Source: Chloroflexi bacterium 44-23 (lineage in GTDB: Bacteria > Chloroflexota > Anaerolineae > Anaerolineales > Anaerolineaceae). From it: DNA of 64,000 nucleotides. The stretch lies in the NCBI GenBank assembly GCA_001899005.1, contig MKUW01000021.1, positions 172,284-236,283 on the forward strand, written 5' to 3'. The translations under genes and the position numbers were made by a program. Shown piece after piece: positions 16,557 to 25,559 of this stretch. Position 1 is the stretch's first letter. Each line of letters starts with the position of its first letter. The notes below the pieces were generated by a model. The model was not told the DNA's origin, did no database searches, and was given only the letters and a program-made list of their open reading frames with translations.

Positions 16557-17188
16557 AAATGTTGAAGATCCTTTTACTATCCATCCTGACCCTGGTCGGG
16601 GTGAACCTGACCTGGCGCTGCTTGAGTCGCAAACGTTCCCTACCCTGCCCTACCTGGCTGGCCGGTATCCTCGAAATGGACAGAATTGATGCGTTTTTAG
16701 GAACCGAAGCGACTCTGGACCGCATCGGGATGAAACCTGGTCAGAAAGTTCTGGAAATTGGTCCGGGACCTGGGCGTCTGTTGATCCCGGCAGCAAGACG
16801 GGTCCAGCCAGGAGGTGAAGTCTTTGGGTTGGACATCCAGCCAGGAATGCTTGCCCGGTTGAACGCCAGAGCAGTACAAGCTGGAGTATCCAATCTCACA
16901 TCCGTACTGGGTAATGCCTCTCAGTCGCAATTTCCACCCGAGAGTTTCGACGTGATTTTCCTTGTAACCGTGTTGGGCGAAATCCCAGACCGGGAAGACA
17001 CATTGAGGCAATGCCATTCGACGCTCAAACCTAGCGGCCTGCTTTCGGTCACGGAAATTTTTCCCGATCCGCATTACCAGTCTCGCACCACAGTGCGGCG
17101 GTTGGCAGAGGCAGTCGGATTTCGCCTGAAAAAGATGCACGGTCCCTTGTATTTCTTCACGGCCAACTTTTTAAAATACTCACACTAA
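16553..17188 (+). CDS. Membrane-anchored class I methyltransferase
   Basis: 211 residues. An N-terminal membrane helix (I-L-L-L-S-I-L-T-L-V-G-V) and a basic Cys-containing linker lead to motif I V-L-E-I-G-P-G-P-G-R, V-F-G-L-D-I-Q, E-S-F-D-V-I-F-L-V and L-K-P-S-G-L-L-S-V-T-E. It overlaps lspA by 4 bp (ATGA), showing coupling. Methylation of a metal or metalloid, of a lipid or of a small molecule are all possible; nothing in the sequence decides. It belongs to the CmtR-controlled operon. Confidence 0.75.
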   Translation: MKMLKILLLSILTLVGVNLTWRCLSRKRSLPCPTWLAGILEMDRIDAFLGTEATLDRIGMKPGQKVLEIGPGPGRLLIPAARRVQPGGEVFGLDIQPGMLARLNARAVQAGVSNLTSVLGNASQSQFPPESFDVIFLVTVLGEIPDREDTLRQCHSTLKPSGLLSVTEIFPDPHYQSRTTVRRLAEAVGFRLKKMHGPLYFFTANFLKYSH

Positions 17189-17215
17189 ATAACGAAGCTC
17201 AAAGGTAACAAAATT

Positions 17216-17539
17216 ATGAATGACAAACAAATTTTCCAGATCCACGCCGATATCTGCCAGGAACTGGCACATCCAATCCGGTTGGAAATCATAGAGAGCC
17301 TGCGCGACGGCGAAAAAAGTGTCACACAACTGGTAGAAGCGCTACAAGCCTCCCAGACAACTGTTTCCCGGCATCTCAGTCTCATGCGGTCCAAAGGAGT
17401 TGTCGTGTCGCGCCATAAGGGGTAGAGTATCTATTACAGGCTGGGCAGCCCGAGGACCATAGATGCTTACGACGAAATACACCAATTCGTAGTAGAGTAC
17501 CTCATGAGCCGGTCTGAGATGATTACCAGCGAAAGATAA
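17216..17539 (+). pseudogene. ArsR-family regulator interrupted by an in-frame amber codon
   Basis: The frame starts at ATG 17216 with an ArsR winged helix (E-L-A-H-P-I-R-L-E-I-I-E, then S-Q-T-T-V-S-R-H-L). A TAG at 17423-17425 is codon 70 of 107, yet the same frame continues with a fully plausible ending, S-I-Y-Y-R-L-G-S and H-Q-F-V-V-E-Y-L-M-S-R-S-E, to TAA 17537-17539. There is no frameshift, so a single substitution explains the break. Either the gene is freshly inactivated, or the base is a sequence error. The truncated 69-residue product would keep the recognition helix but lose the wing. It lies within the CmtR operon. Confidence 0.7.
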
Positions 17540-17563
17540 GTATAACCTTTGGAGTTATTCATT

Positions 17564-18685
17564 ATGGAAAAGAATGACGCTATCCAGAAAATACGAGCAG
17601 AACTTGAATCGGGAACTCTGCTTGCCAAATGTAAGAAGTGCGGTTGCATGAAAGATACGCTCAATGATCTGGCTGCATTGCTGCCAAACAGTGGCGAGAA
17701 TAATGTACATGGCCTAGCACAAGAACTTGAAGTTTGGATCGGGAGAATGGAACCGGCACAATACGCATGCTTGGGCTGTGCACATTGCTACCCTGCGGTT
17801 GCGGCTAATGCTTTAGAAAATGCTTTTCCGTCCGCCATTCAGGTACCATCGCCAAGTTGTGATTTCCGGTTGAGCACCACGGGATGGCCGCTGGTCGTAG
17901 GGGAATATATTGTACCAGACCAGACTGCGCCAGTGGCTGTCTCGACCCTTGCCAGCGTTGAGTTGACCAAACTCCTGGTCAGCCACAATCCGAGGGGGCT
18001 GGCTATCGTCGGCAAAACCGAAACTGAGAACATTGGTATTGACAAGATTGTCAAAAATATCATCACCAACCCCTCGATCAAATATCTCATCGTTTCTGGC
18101 ACTGAACCGCACGGACATGAAAGCGGCAAGACGCTCCTAGCGCTCTCGCAACATGGGATTGATGATAAGGGACGTGTCATCGGGTCTCCTGGCAAGCACC
18201 CTATTCTGCGCAATGTATCTTGGGAAGAGGTAGAGATTTTTCGGGAACAGGTACGGGTGATTGATATGGTCGGATGTAGCGATCCCAAAGTGATAAGTCT
18301 GCAAGTCGAAGCTTTGGCTAGCGAGGCAGAAATATCATACGAGTGTACCGATTGTCTCGAGCCGTCATCACCACCTGTTTTAATTTCGGCCGTTCCTACA
18401 GTCACTGTCACCAACGAACCTGAACAAGTCGTGAAAATGGATAAGGCCGGCTACTTCGTTATAGTCCCTCTAGCCGAGAAAGAATTAATCAACGTGGAGC
18501 ATTACGCCTATGACAATACACTTTTGCGCGTCATTGAAGGCAGTACCGCTCAGACGCTCTATAAAACCATCATAGACAACGGATGGGTTACTGAATTGAG
18601 TCATGCCGCGTATCTGGGCAAAGAGTTAACGAAAGCAGCGCTGTCCATCCAATTTGGATTCAAATATGTCCAGGATGGCGCTTAA
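17564..18685 (+). CDS. MtrA-like (tetrahydromethanopterin S-methyltransferase A-type) protein with DUF4346-like end
   Basis: About 373 residues. The N-terminal third has C-K-K-C-G-C and C-L-G-C-A-H-C-Y, suited to metal or Fe-S binding. The middle (~100-265) has W-P-L-V-V-G-E-Y, P-R-G-L-A-I-V-G-K-T-E-T-E-N-I-G and V-S-G-T-E-P-H-G-H, which matches the corrinoid-binding MtrA domain known from methanogen methyltransferases. The C-terminal ~80 residues resemble DUF4346. ATG 17564 follows GGAG. In a bacterial Cd/Pb-type operon with a methyltransferase, it could move methyl groups or bind a corrinoid; neither is shown. Confidence 0.65.
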   Translation: MEKNDAIQKIRAELESGTLLAKCKKCGCMKDTLNDLAALLPNSGENNVHGLAQELEVWIGRMEPAQYACLGCAHCYPAVAANALENAFPSAIQVPSPSCDFRLSTTGWPLVVGEYIVPDQTAPVAVSTLASVELTKLLVSHNPRGLAIVGKTETENIGIDKIVKNIITNPSIKYLIVSGTEPHGHESGKTLLALSQHGIDDKGRVIGSPGKHPILRNVSWEEVEIFREQVRVIDMVGCSDPKVISLQVEALASEAEISYECTDCLEPSSPPVLISAVPTVTVTNEPEQVVKMDKAGYFVIVPLAEKELINVEHYAYDNTLLRVIEGSTAQTLYKTIIDNGWVTELSHAAYLGKELTKAALSIQFGFKYVQDGA

Positions 18686-18713
18686 AATACACATTATTTC
18701 AGGAGAATATGAA

Positions 18714-20828
18714 ATGAATACAAAACAACTAGAACTTCGCGTTGGTAATCTTGATTGCGAACACGACGCCGACGCCATTGAGCGCGGACTTTCCGGTTTT
18801 CCGGGATTGCACGAATTAAAAGTGTACCCAAAGTCGGCCAAAGTCTCGTTAAGCTTTGATCCAGCAGCAACTTCCCCGGAAGCCTTGAAAGGGAAGTTGG
18901 ATACCCTTGGCTTTCCACCGCAGGCAGGATTGTCCATGCCTGAGCAGCCCAAACCCTGGCGCAACCCCAAAGTATTGACCTCGGTGGCTTCGGGTATCCT
19001 GCTGCTGGTTGGTTGGCTGTTGGGCCTGGCCGGTTTGCCGGAAACCGTTTCGATGGTGGTATACATCGTTGCCACTATCATCGGTGGCTACTATTTTGGC
19101 CGAGAAGCGCTTGAAGAACTGATTTATGAGCGGGAGATCGGCATTGAACTGCTGATGGCGATTGCGGCTATCGTCGCCACTGCCATGGGGCTGGCGGCCG
19201 AAGGTGCCATGCTGGTTTTCCTCTACTCCATCAGCGAAGCGGCGGAAGGTTACACGGAGGAGAAGACGCGTTCGGCGGTAAGGGCGTTGATGGATCTGGC
19301 TCCGAAATTTGCCCTGGTGCGAAGCAATGGTATCGAACAGGAAATCCCCGTTGAAGAAGTGGCCGTGGGCGACGTTTTCATCCTCAAGCCGGGCCAATCT
19401 GTGCCCACCGATGGCGCAATCCTCACCGGCAAATCCAGCGTGAATCAAGCCCCTGTCACCGGCGAGAGCGTGCCGGTCGAAAAGCAGCCCGGCGACCAGG
19501 TTTTTGCTGGAAGCATCAACGGCGAAGGCGCGCTGGAAGTAACGGCCACAAAAGCGTTCGCCGACAATACGATTTCGCGCATCATTCAAATGGTTGAGGA
19601 AGCGCAGGAGCGCAAGGGAAAGAGCCAACGGTTCATTGAGCGTTTCGGGTCGCGTTATAGCCCGGTCGTGCTGCTGATCGGCATTTTGTTGGCCCTCGTA
19701 CCGTCGCTGCTATTTGGTGCGGATTGGATAACATGGCTGACGCGAGCGACGGTGTTTATCGTCGCCGCCGCCCCCTGCGCCCTGGTCATCTCTATTCCCA
19801 TTACGCTTGTGGCCTCGTTGGGCACGGGTGCGCGCCAGGGTGTGCTGATTAAGGGGGGCATGTACGTGGAAGAATTAGCGAAGATTGAGGTTATCGCCCT
19901 GGATAAAACAGGCACGATTACGTGGGGCAAGCCGCAGGTTACAGATGTTGTTTCAATGAACGATAAAACAATGAAGAATGAGCAAATGTTGACGCTGGCG
20001 GCGGGAATTGAAAGACGCAGTGAGCACCCGCTGGCGCGGGCAGTGGTGCAATATGCCGCAGCGCAGGGCATCGTTCCCGCTGAAATCAATGGTTTCCGTG
20101 CCTTTTCAGGCGCGGGGGCGCAGGCAACTTGGCAGGGCAAACAGGTCTACATCGGCAGTCCGGCGCTGTTCCAGGAAAAGTTAGGGGTCAACCTGGAAGC
20201 GTTGTCAGCCGAGATTGTGCGGCTGCAAGCAGAAGGGAAAACGGTGGTGTTGTTAGGGGAGGAAACGGCCGTCTACGGCCTCATCGCCATCCGGGACAAC
20301 ATTCGGGACAATGCGCGCCAAGCCATCGAAAACCTACACAAAGCGGGCATCAAAAAAGTGGTCATGCTCACCGGCGACAACGAACGCACAGCGCAGGCCA
20401 TTGCCTGCGAAGCGGGCATAGACGAATTTTACGCTGACCTGAAGCCGGAAGACAAAGTGACGAAAGTGCGCGAACTGGCTGCTCGTTACGGCCATGTGGC
20501 CATGGTCGGAGATGGCGTGAATGACGCCCCCGCTCTGGCTGAAGCCACAGTCGGCATCGCCATGGGCGCAGCGGGAACGGACGTCGCGCTCGAAACTGCC
20601 GATGTGGCCTTAATGGCTGACGACCTGGAGAAGCTGGTCTACGCCTTAAAACTAGCAAAGCGCAACCAGACTGTGGTAAATCAAAATCTAGCGTTGTCAG
20701 CAATTGTCATCGGCGCGTTGGTAGTCGGCGCCGTGGCGGGCTTGTTTACGCTGCCCATCGCAGTTCTGGGGCACGAAATCAGCGAGTTCGTGGTCATCGG
20801 AAGTGGATTACGCATGTTGCGTTCGTAA
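18714..20828 (+). CDS. P1B-type heavy-metal ATPase with APC motif
   Basis: About 704 residues from ATG 18714 (AGGAG eight bases upstream). One N-terminal HMA domain reads G-N-L-D-C-E-H-D-A, keeping only one of the two usual cysteines. The core has T-G-E-S-V-P-V, A-L-D-K-T-G-T-I-T, S-E-H-P-L-A-R-A, G-D-G-V-N-D-A-P and the membrane motif A-A-P-C-A-L-V-I-S, so the CPC motif is APC. Overall it resembles CadA/ZntA-type exporters. The gene is visibly richer in G+C than its neighbours, which suggests separate acquisition. As the last large gene of the CmtR-led run it probably exports Cd, Pb or Zn. A decayed relative lies at 29720-30250. Confidence 0.85.
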   Translation: MNTKQLELRVGNLDCEHDADAIERGLSGFPGLHELKVYPKSAKVSLSFDPAATSPEALKGKLDTLGFPPQAGLSMPEQPKPWRNPKVLTSVASGILLLVGWLLGLAGLPETVSMVVYIVATIIGGYYFGREALEELIYEREIGIELLMAIAAIVATAMGLAAEGAMLVFLYSISEAAEGYTEEKTRSAVRALMDLAPKFALVRSNGIEQEIPVEEVAVGDVFILKPGQSVPTDGAILTGKSSVNQAPVTGESVPVEKQPGDQVFAGSINGEGALEVTATKAFADNTISRIIQMVEEAQERKGKSQRFIERFGSRYSPVVLLIGILLALVPSLLFGADWITWLTRATVFIVAAAPCALVISIPITLVASLGTGARQGVLIKGGMYVEELAKIEVIALDKTGTITWGKPQVTDVVSMNDKTMKNEQMLTLAAGIERRSEHPLARAVVQYAAAQGIVPAEINGFRAFSGAGAQATWQGKQVYIGSPALFQEKLGVNLEALSAEIVRLQAEGKTVVLLGEETAVYGLIAIRDNIRDNARQAIENLHKAGIKKVVMLTGDNERTAQAIACEAGIDEFYADLKPEDKVTKVRELAARYGHVAMVGDGVNDAPALAEATVGIAMGAAGTDVALETADVALMADDLEKLVYALKLAKRNQTVVNQNLALSAIVIGALVVGAVAGLFTLPIAVLGHEISEFVVIGSGLRMLRS

Positions 20829-20913
20829 TCCGTTTAACACTCATCTTGGGTCTGGCAGAGAAATTCCAGTACCCTGTTAGACTTGAGACTAATTACGAAA
20901 GGAGATTTAAATC

Positions 20914-21324
20914 ATGTCAAATTATGGAATGGATATCCGCATCAAAGGTAAGCTGGAGGAGGTAAAGCCCAGCGTAGTGGAGGCACTCAAAGCCCAGGGA
21001 TTTGGGGTTCTTACCGAAATCGATGTTCAGAAAACCCTTAAGCAAAAGATCGGGGTGGATTTCAAGCCTTATCTGATATTAGGAGCTTGTAATCCGCAAT
21101 TAGCCCATCATGCGCTTTCCGCAGATGAATCCATTGGCTTGCTCCTCCCCTGTAATGTCGTCTTAAAGCAAGAAGGCGATGCGGTGGAGGTCAGCATCTT
21201 GGACCCCGAGGTTATGTTCAGTGTGGTAGATCCAGAGATCAACAAAAAACTGGCTGAACTACCTCGCGAGGCAAAGGATCGCTTGCAAGCGGTTCTTACA
21301 GCGTTAGAGACACAGGAAAAATAA
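20914..21324 (+). CDS. DUF302 family protein
   Basis: 136 residues. The pattern (V-V-E-A-L-K-A-Q-G-F-G-V-L-T-E-I-D-V-Q, F-K-P-Y-L-I-L-G-A-C-N-P-Q-L-A, L-L-L-P-C-N-V-V-L) is that of DUF302, a small alpha/beta domain of unclear function with two conserved Cys here (G-A-C-N-P and L-P-C-N). A strong AAGGAG precedes the ATG. Such proteins often sit near metal or sulfur genes. It follows the P-type ATPase by 85 bp and precedes a strong inverted repeat. Confidence 0.8.
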   Translation: MSNYGMDIRIKGKLEEVKPSVVEALKAQGFGVLTEIDVQKTLKQKIGVDFKPYLILGACNPQLAHHALSADESIGLLLPCNVVLKQEGDAVEVSILDPEVMFSVVDPEINKKLAELPREAKDRLQAVLTALETQEK

Positions 21325-21378
21325 GGGGTCATCTTCTTCTCGAAGTCCCCTTTAATGTATGAACTGTATCGAACGCAC

Positions 21379-21424
21379 CCTGCACATCATCCAGTCGGAT
21401 AACGCGTACTGGATGATGTGCAGG
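21379..21424. repeat. Strong 17-bp inverted repeat
   Basis: CCTGCACATCATCCAGT (21379-21395) and ACTGGATGATGTGCAGG (21408-21424) are perfect complements with a 12-bp spacer. No T run follows, so it is not a simple terminator. It sits between the DUF302 gene and the CcdA-like gene, and could be an mRNA-stabilising hairpin, a repeat element or a recombination target. Confidence 0.6.
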
Positions 21425-21605
21425 AATTAGATGGATTTCTCGCATCCTAAAAGGCGGTTCTCGTTTTGGCTGTAGATAAAGTGCCATACCGATGAACCGT
21501 GAAGCGGCGACTGGCGGTTACAAAGCGACTGCATCCTCTGCTTGGTTGATAGCAAAAAGGCCAATTGTGGAACAGGTTGTGAAATTTAGACAAGAGGATC
21601 AAACA

Positions 21606-22388
21606 ATGACAGAAATTCCTACAGCAGAAAGCCCAATGCTTTCCAAGCCCAAGTTGAATTTATTATTGCATTCTCTAATTTTTGTACTGGGTTTTTCGGT
21701 AATATTTGTGATCGGATGGGGAGGCGCTACCACTTTGCTGGGGGGAATTTTCTTTGAATATAAAAATGTAATTGCGAAAATTGGTGGGTTGGTTGTAATC
21801 TTATTTGGATTAGCCACAATGGGTGTTGTAAAAATACCCTGGTTTTATTACGATACCAGGCCAGAGTGGCAGGGGAAGCGAAATAATAGTTTTATCTCAT
21901 CAGGTTTAATGGGCGTTTTTTTCGCAGCAGGCTGGTCACCTTGCATCGGCGCGACATTAGGTGCAATACTAACTTTGGCTTTTACCCAAGAAAATTCGAC
22001 CCAAGCGATGGTACTTACTGGATTTTATTCTTTGGGTTTAGGATTGCCATTTATTGTGATTGGTTTAGGAGTAGATCGTGCTGCAAAAATAGTGCACAAA
22101 CTAAATCGCTATATGCGTCTCATTCAAATTATCAGCGGTGTGTTTCTGATACTGATCGGGATAATGATCTTGACAAACCAAATATTTTTAATTGCCATCT
22201 GGGCACAACGGAATGGCTTGTTCTTAGACTTCCCTTTAGGGACCGCTACTGTTCCATCTATTTTTGCTGCTTTCGCTGCTGGTCTATTATCGTTTCTGTC
22301 TCCTTGTGTTTTGCCCTTAGTTCCAGCATATCTGGGTTATATGGGCGGACAAGTTTTTGGCGGGCATTCTTTGGAAGGAGAACGGTAA
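21606..22388 (+). CDS. CcdA-like membrane protein, apparently circularly permuted
   Basis: About 260 residues from ATG 21606 (AGAGGA upstream). Residues 1-200 begin with what is normally the second helix of CcdA (H-S-L-I-F-V-L-G-F-S-V-I-F) and include A-A-G-W-S-P-C-I-G-A. The C-terminal ~45 residues then read F-A-A-G-L-L-S-F-L-S-P-C-V-L-P-L-V-P, which is normally helix 1 at the N terminus. Both functional SPC cysteines are therefore present but in swapped order. CcdA carries electrons across the membrane for disulfide reduction or cytochrome c maturation. The gene may be a permuted protein or a fusion produced by recombination of tandem copies. Confidence 0.65.
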   Translation: MTEIPTAESPMLSKPKLNLLLHSLIFVLGFSVIFVIGWGGATTLLGGIFFEYKNVIAKIGGLVVILFGLATMGVVKIPWFYYDTRPEWQGKRNNSFISSGLMGVFFAAGWSPCIGATLGAILTLAFTQENSTQAMVLTGFYSLGLGLPFIVIGLGVDRAAKIVHKLNRYMRLIQIISGVFLILIGIMILTNQIFLIAIWAQRNGLFLDFPLGTATVPSIFAAFAAGLLSFLSPCVLPLVPAYLGYMGGQVFGGHSLEGER

Positions 22389-22533
22389 GGCTCAATATGC
22401 ACTGTTATGACAATGGAAAGGGAGGTAAGAAGAGGAGCATTATTTATCCTTTCTACAGCATTAATGAGTTGAGAATATATAAAAGGATTGGTTACAAACC
22501 TCACTATTTTTTAGGACGTTTGTACATACCACG

Positions 22534-22556
22534 TATCACCCTTTGGTGATATTTTT
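22534..22556 (+). terminator. Intrinsic terminator-like hairpin
   Basis: TATCACC (22534-22540), loop CTTT, GGTGATA (22545-22551), then TTTTT. The perfect 7-bp stem with a T run fits a terminator for the CcdA-like gene. As a palindrome just upstream of a DtxR-type gene it could also be an operator. Confidence 0.6.
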
Positions 22557-22603
22557 AGGGAAACCATAATAAAATCGTCAAATTTTATAAGGTGAGCCAA
22601 AAT

Positions 22604-23311
22604 ATGGAAATTAGTGAAAGCCAAGAGATGTATTTGGTAACGATAGCTTCCCTACTTGAAGATGGATTTGAAGAGCCAATCCCGCTATCGCAACTTGCCG
22701 ATAAACTTTCAGTAGCGTCAATTTCAGCCAATGAGATGATTCGCAAATTGGCTGAAGAAGAGTATGTCAGTTATCTGCCATATAAAGGTGTGAAGTTGCT
22801 TCCAAAAGGAAACCATCTTGCCCAAAAGATTCTGCACAGTAGGCGTTTGTGGGAAGTATTTCTTGTTGATAAGCTCAGCCTATCGCTCAATATGGCCAAT
22901 GTTCTGGCTTGCCGGATGGAACATATCACACCGCCCGAAGTAGCAGAACTCCTATTCAATTATTTGGGAAAGCCAATTGTCAGCCCGCAGGGTAAACCCA
23001 TTCCAAGTCCAAATGGAATTACGGTTATGAAAATGATTAAACCATTAAGTGAACTTCTCGTCAGCACCCGCGCAGAAATTGAACGGTTGGAAATTGAATC
23101 GACAGGCACTGCATTCCTGCAAGCAGAAGGAGTCAAACCAGGAGCGGAGATCATTATCCAGGCTATTGGAAATCATGGGGATATGCTACTTAAGGCAGGG
23201 TCGCATCAATTACATATTGCCAGCGCCATCGTCAGGAAAATATGGGTACATCCTCTACCTCAAAATTGTGAATCACAAAGCAGCAGTGCTGCCAAGATAG
23301 ACAAGGACTAA
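22604..23311 (+). CDS. DtxR/MntR-family metal-dependent regulator
   Basis: About 235 residues. N-terminal winged helix (E-S-Q-E-M-Y-L-V-T-I, S-V-A-S-I-S-A-N-E-M-I-R-K-L), then the dimerisation domain with G-N-H-L-A-Q-K-I-L-H-S-R-R-L-W-E-V-F-L and R-M-E-H-I-T-P-P-E-V, where the E, C and H residues are the metal ligands of the family. A C-terminal SH3/FeoA-like domain ends it (V-K-P-G-A-E-I-I-I-Q). A GTG at 22592 is a possible longer start. It is 6 bp upstream of feoB, so it likely controls iron uptake. Confidence 0.85.
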   Translation: MEISESQEMYLVTIASLLEDGFEEPIPLSQLADKLSVASISANEMIRKLAEEEYVSYLPYKGVKLLPKGNHLAQKILHSRRLWEVFLVDKLSLSLNMANVLACRMEHITPPEVAELLFNYLGKPIVSPQGKPIPSPNGITVMKMIKPLSELLVSTRAEIERLEIESTGTAFLQAEGVKPGAEIIIQAIGNHGDMLLKAGSHQLHIASAIVRKIWVHPLPQNCESQSSSAAKIDKD

Positions 23312-23317
23312 ACGAAG

Positions 23318-25353
23318 ATGCAGCTAGAACCTGTGAAAAAAAATTCACCATCAGAACAACAAGCTAATTGCCATAGTGGTCCGCAAGCTGATACCAATGA
23401 TCTCCCACTGGTCGCCATCGTCGGCAGCCCTAACGTGGGTAAGAGTGTATTGTTCAACACGCTAACCGGCGCTTATGTCACAGTATCCAACTATCCAGGC
23501 ACCACGGTAGAGGTCTCACGGGGCAAAGGTCGCTTGGGGAGCGTTGAGTCCGGGGTGGTGGATACACCGGGTATGTACGGGTTGCTGCCTATCACCGAAG
23601 AGGAGCGCATCGCCCGCCGTATCCTGCTGGAAGAGCAACCTGATGTCGTTGTGCACGTGGTGGACGCCAAGAACCTGGAGCGGATGCTCCCGATGACGCT
23701 GCAATTGATTGACGCTGGGCTGCCGGTCATCCTGGATTTGAATCTGATGGACGAGGCCGAACGGCTGGGGGTGCAGGTGGATGCCGCGGCTCTTGAAAAC
23801 GCTCTTGGCGTCCCCGTCCTGACAACAGCATTGGCGCTGGATCGAGGCACAACACAGCTCAAGGAGAAAATTGCATCTTGTCTCCACAAGCGTCCATCGA
23901 ATGATTCGTCCGCCGCCTCTTCCCGAACAAAGGTTACCTACCACCCATTGATTGAAAACACCATCACTAAGATGGAGACGCTGCTCAACGGCTCTTACCA
24001 GATGAACCGCAATAGGCGTTGCTACTACTCCAGGATGACGCTGAGATTAACTCACTGGTTCAGGAACAGGAAAAACAACATGCTGATGAAGTCTTGCTTA
24101 TTGCAGAGGCCGTGCGGGCGCGTTTCGGCCAGCCACTCTCTTACATTATAGCGCGCAAACAACGGGAGGCCGCTCAACACATCCTCCAATCAATATTGAG
24201 CCTGCCGGAACGCCGCGTTTCTGGTTTTGTCGAACAATTGAGTGAAGCGATGATGAAACCTTGGAGCGGTCTCCCAATCCTGGTGCTCTCGCTGTTCCTA
24301 ATGTACGAATTCGTTGGCGTGCTGGGCGCCCAAACGCTGGTGGACTTTCTGGAAGAATCAGTCTTTGGCGCGTATATCAATCCGTGGGTAAATCAGATGT
24401 TGGCGTCATTCATCCCCTGGTCAGTCGTGCGCGATCTGCTCGGCGGTCAATATGGGGTCATTACCCTGGGGGTGCGTTACGCCGTAGCCATTATCCTGCC
24501 AATTGTGGGTACTTTCTTCTTGGCCTTCTCGGTTATTGAAGATAGCGGCTATCTGCCTCGCCTGGCGATGTTGATTGATCGCATCTTCAAAAAGATCGGG
24601 CTCAACGGGCGTGCGGTCATCCCTATGGTATTGGGTTTCGGCTGTGACACTATGGCAACCATCGTTACCCGCACTCTAGAGACGCGTCGTGAACGGCTGA
24701 TCAGCACAATGCTACTGGCACTGGCCATCCCTTGTTCAGCCCAACTTGGTGTGATGCTTGGGCTGATGGCTGGGCAACCGAAACTGCTGGTTCTTTGGGC
24801 CATCATCGTTACCGGAATATTTTTGCTAATTGGCTTCCTGGCTGCTCGTGTGATCCCAGGAGAACGCCCGATGTTCTATATGGAACTACCTCCACTACGC
24901 TTACCGACCTTAGGCAACATTATTGTCAAGACTTATACCCGCATGGAATGGTACTTTCGGGAGGTCTTTCCCCTTTTCATTCTGGCTAGTGTGATTATCT
25001 GGTTTGGGAGGTTGACCGGATTATTCGATGTCGTTGTAAACGCGCTGGAGCCGCTGGTGAGTTGGCTCGGATTACCGGACGAAACTGCGGTGGCGTTTTT
25101 ATTTGGGTTCTTCCGGCGCGACTACGGAGCTGCTGGCTTGTACGACTTGCGCAGCACTATGAACGGCGTTCAGTTGCTGGTATCTACGGTAACAATGACA
25201 CTCTTTGTACCGTGCATAGCGCAATTTTCAGTCACGATTAAAGAGCGGGGATTGAAGACAGCGCTGGCGATCTTCGCCTTCATTTTCCCCTTTGCCTTCT
25301 TGGTGGGAGGTTTGCTCAATAAATTATTGGTAATCCTGGGAGTTACAATATGA
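23318..25353 (+). pseudogene. feoB: FeoB ferrous iron transporter, split by a frameshift near 24015
   Basis: The first frame gives the G domain (G-S-P-N-V-G-K-S, D-T-P-G-M-Y-G, N-L-M-D-E-A) and runs until about 24010. From about 24016 the frame one base earlier carries on with E-I-N-S-L-V-Q-E-Q, then the gate and core membrane domains (M-V-L-G-F-G-C-D-T-M-A-T, F-G-F-F-R-R-D-Y-G-A-A-G-L). The two parts together make a normal FeoB of ~680 residues. One base appears to be missing in this sequence. This may be a true inactivation, a sequence error, or expression as two polypeptides; a start at 24019 is only a TTG with no ribosome site. Flanked by two DtxR/FeoA-type genes. Confidence 0.85.
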
Positions 25354-25559
25354 AATGTAGTTTCTGCGGCTATTCATTCGCCATTGATGAAGGCGAAAAT
25401 GCCTGCGGTAGTTGCCCTTTGACTGGGAATTGCCATCTCATCCGCTGCCCCCACTGCGGATATGAGATGCCGCCGGAGGCAAAATTGGTCCGCTGGTTTC
25501 GCAATTTAAAGCGAAAAAAAGAAAATCGTTCAACATTGATAAAGGACTCAACACGATGA
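25350..25559 (+). CDS. Small zinc-ribbon protein of the feo operon
   Basis: 69 residues with C-S-F-C, C-G-S-C, C-H-L-I-R-C-P-H-C-G-Y, i.e. three Cys pairs, and a basic tail. It overlaps the feoB end by 4 bp and the next gene by 4 bp. Small Cys-rich ORFs in this position occur beside feoB in many bacteria and are thought to serve as accessory or FeoC-like factors. Function inferred from position only. Confidence 0.65.
   Translation: MKCSFCGYSFAIDEGENACGSCPLTGNCHLIRCPHCGYEMPPEAKLVRWFRNLKRKKENRSTLIKDSTR

Noticed and set aside
18849..19628. 259-codon minus-strand frame inside the P-type ATPase gene
   Set aside because: Antisense shadow in a G+C-rich gene; composition is H/R/Q-rich with no domain.
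22389..22533. Short frames after the CcdA-like gene, one reading M-E-R-E-V-R-R-G-A-L-F-I-L
   Set aside because: Perhaps a relic of a further CcdA copy, but too short and without ribosome site to call a gene.
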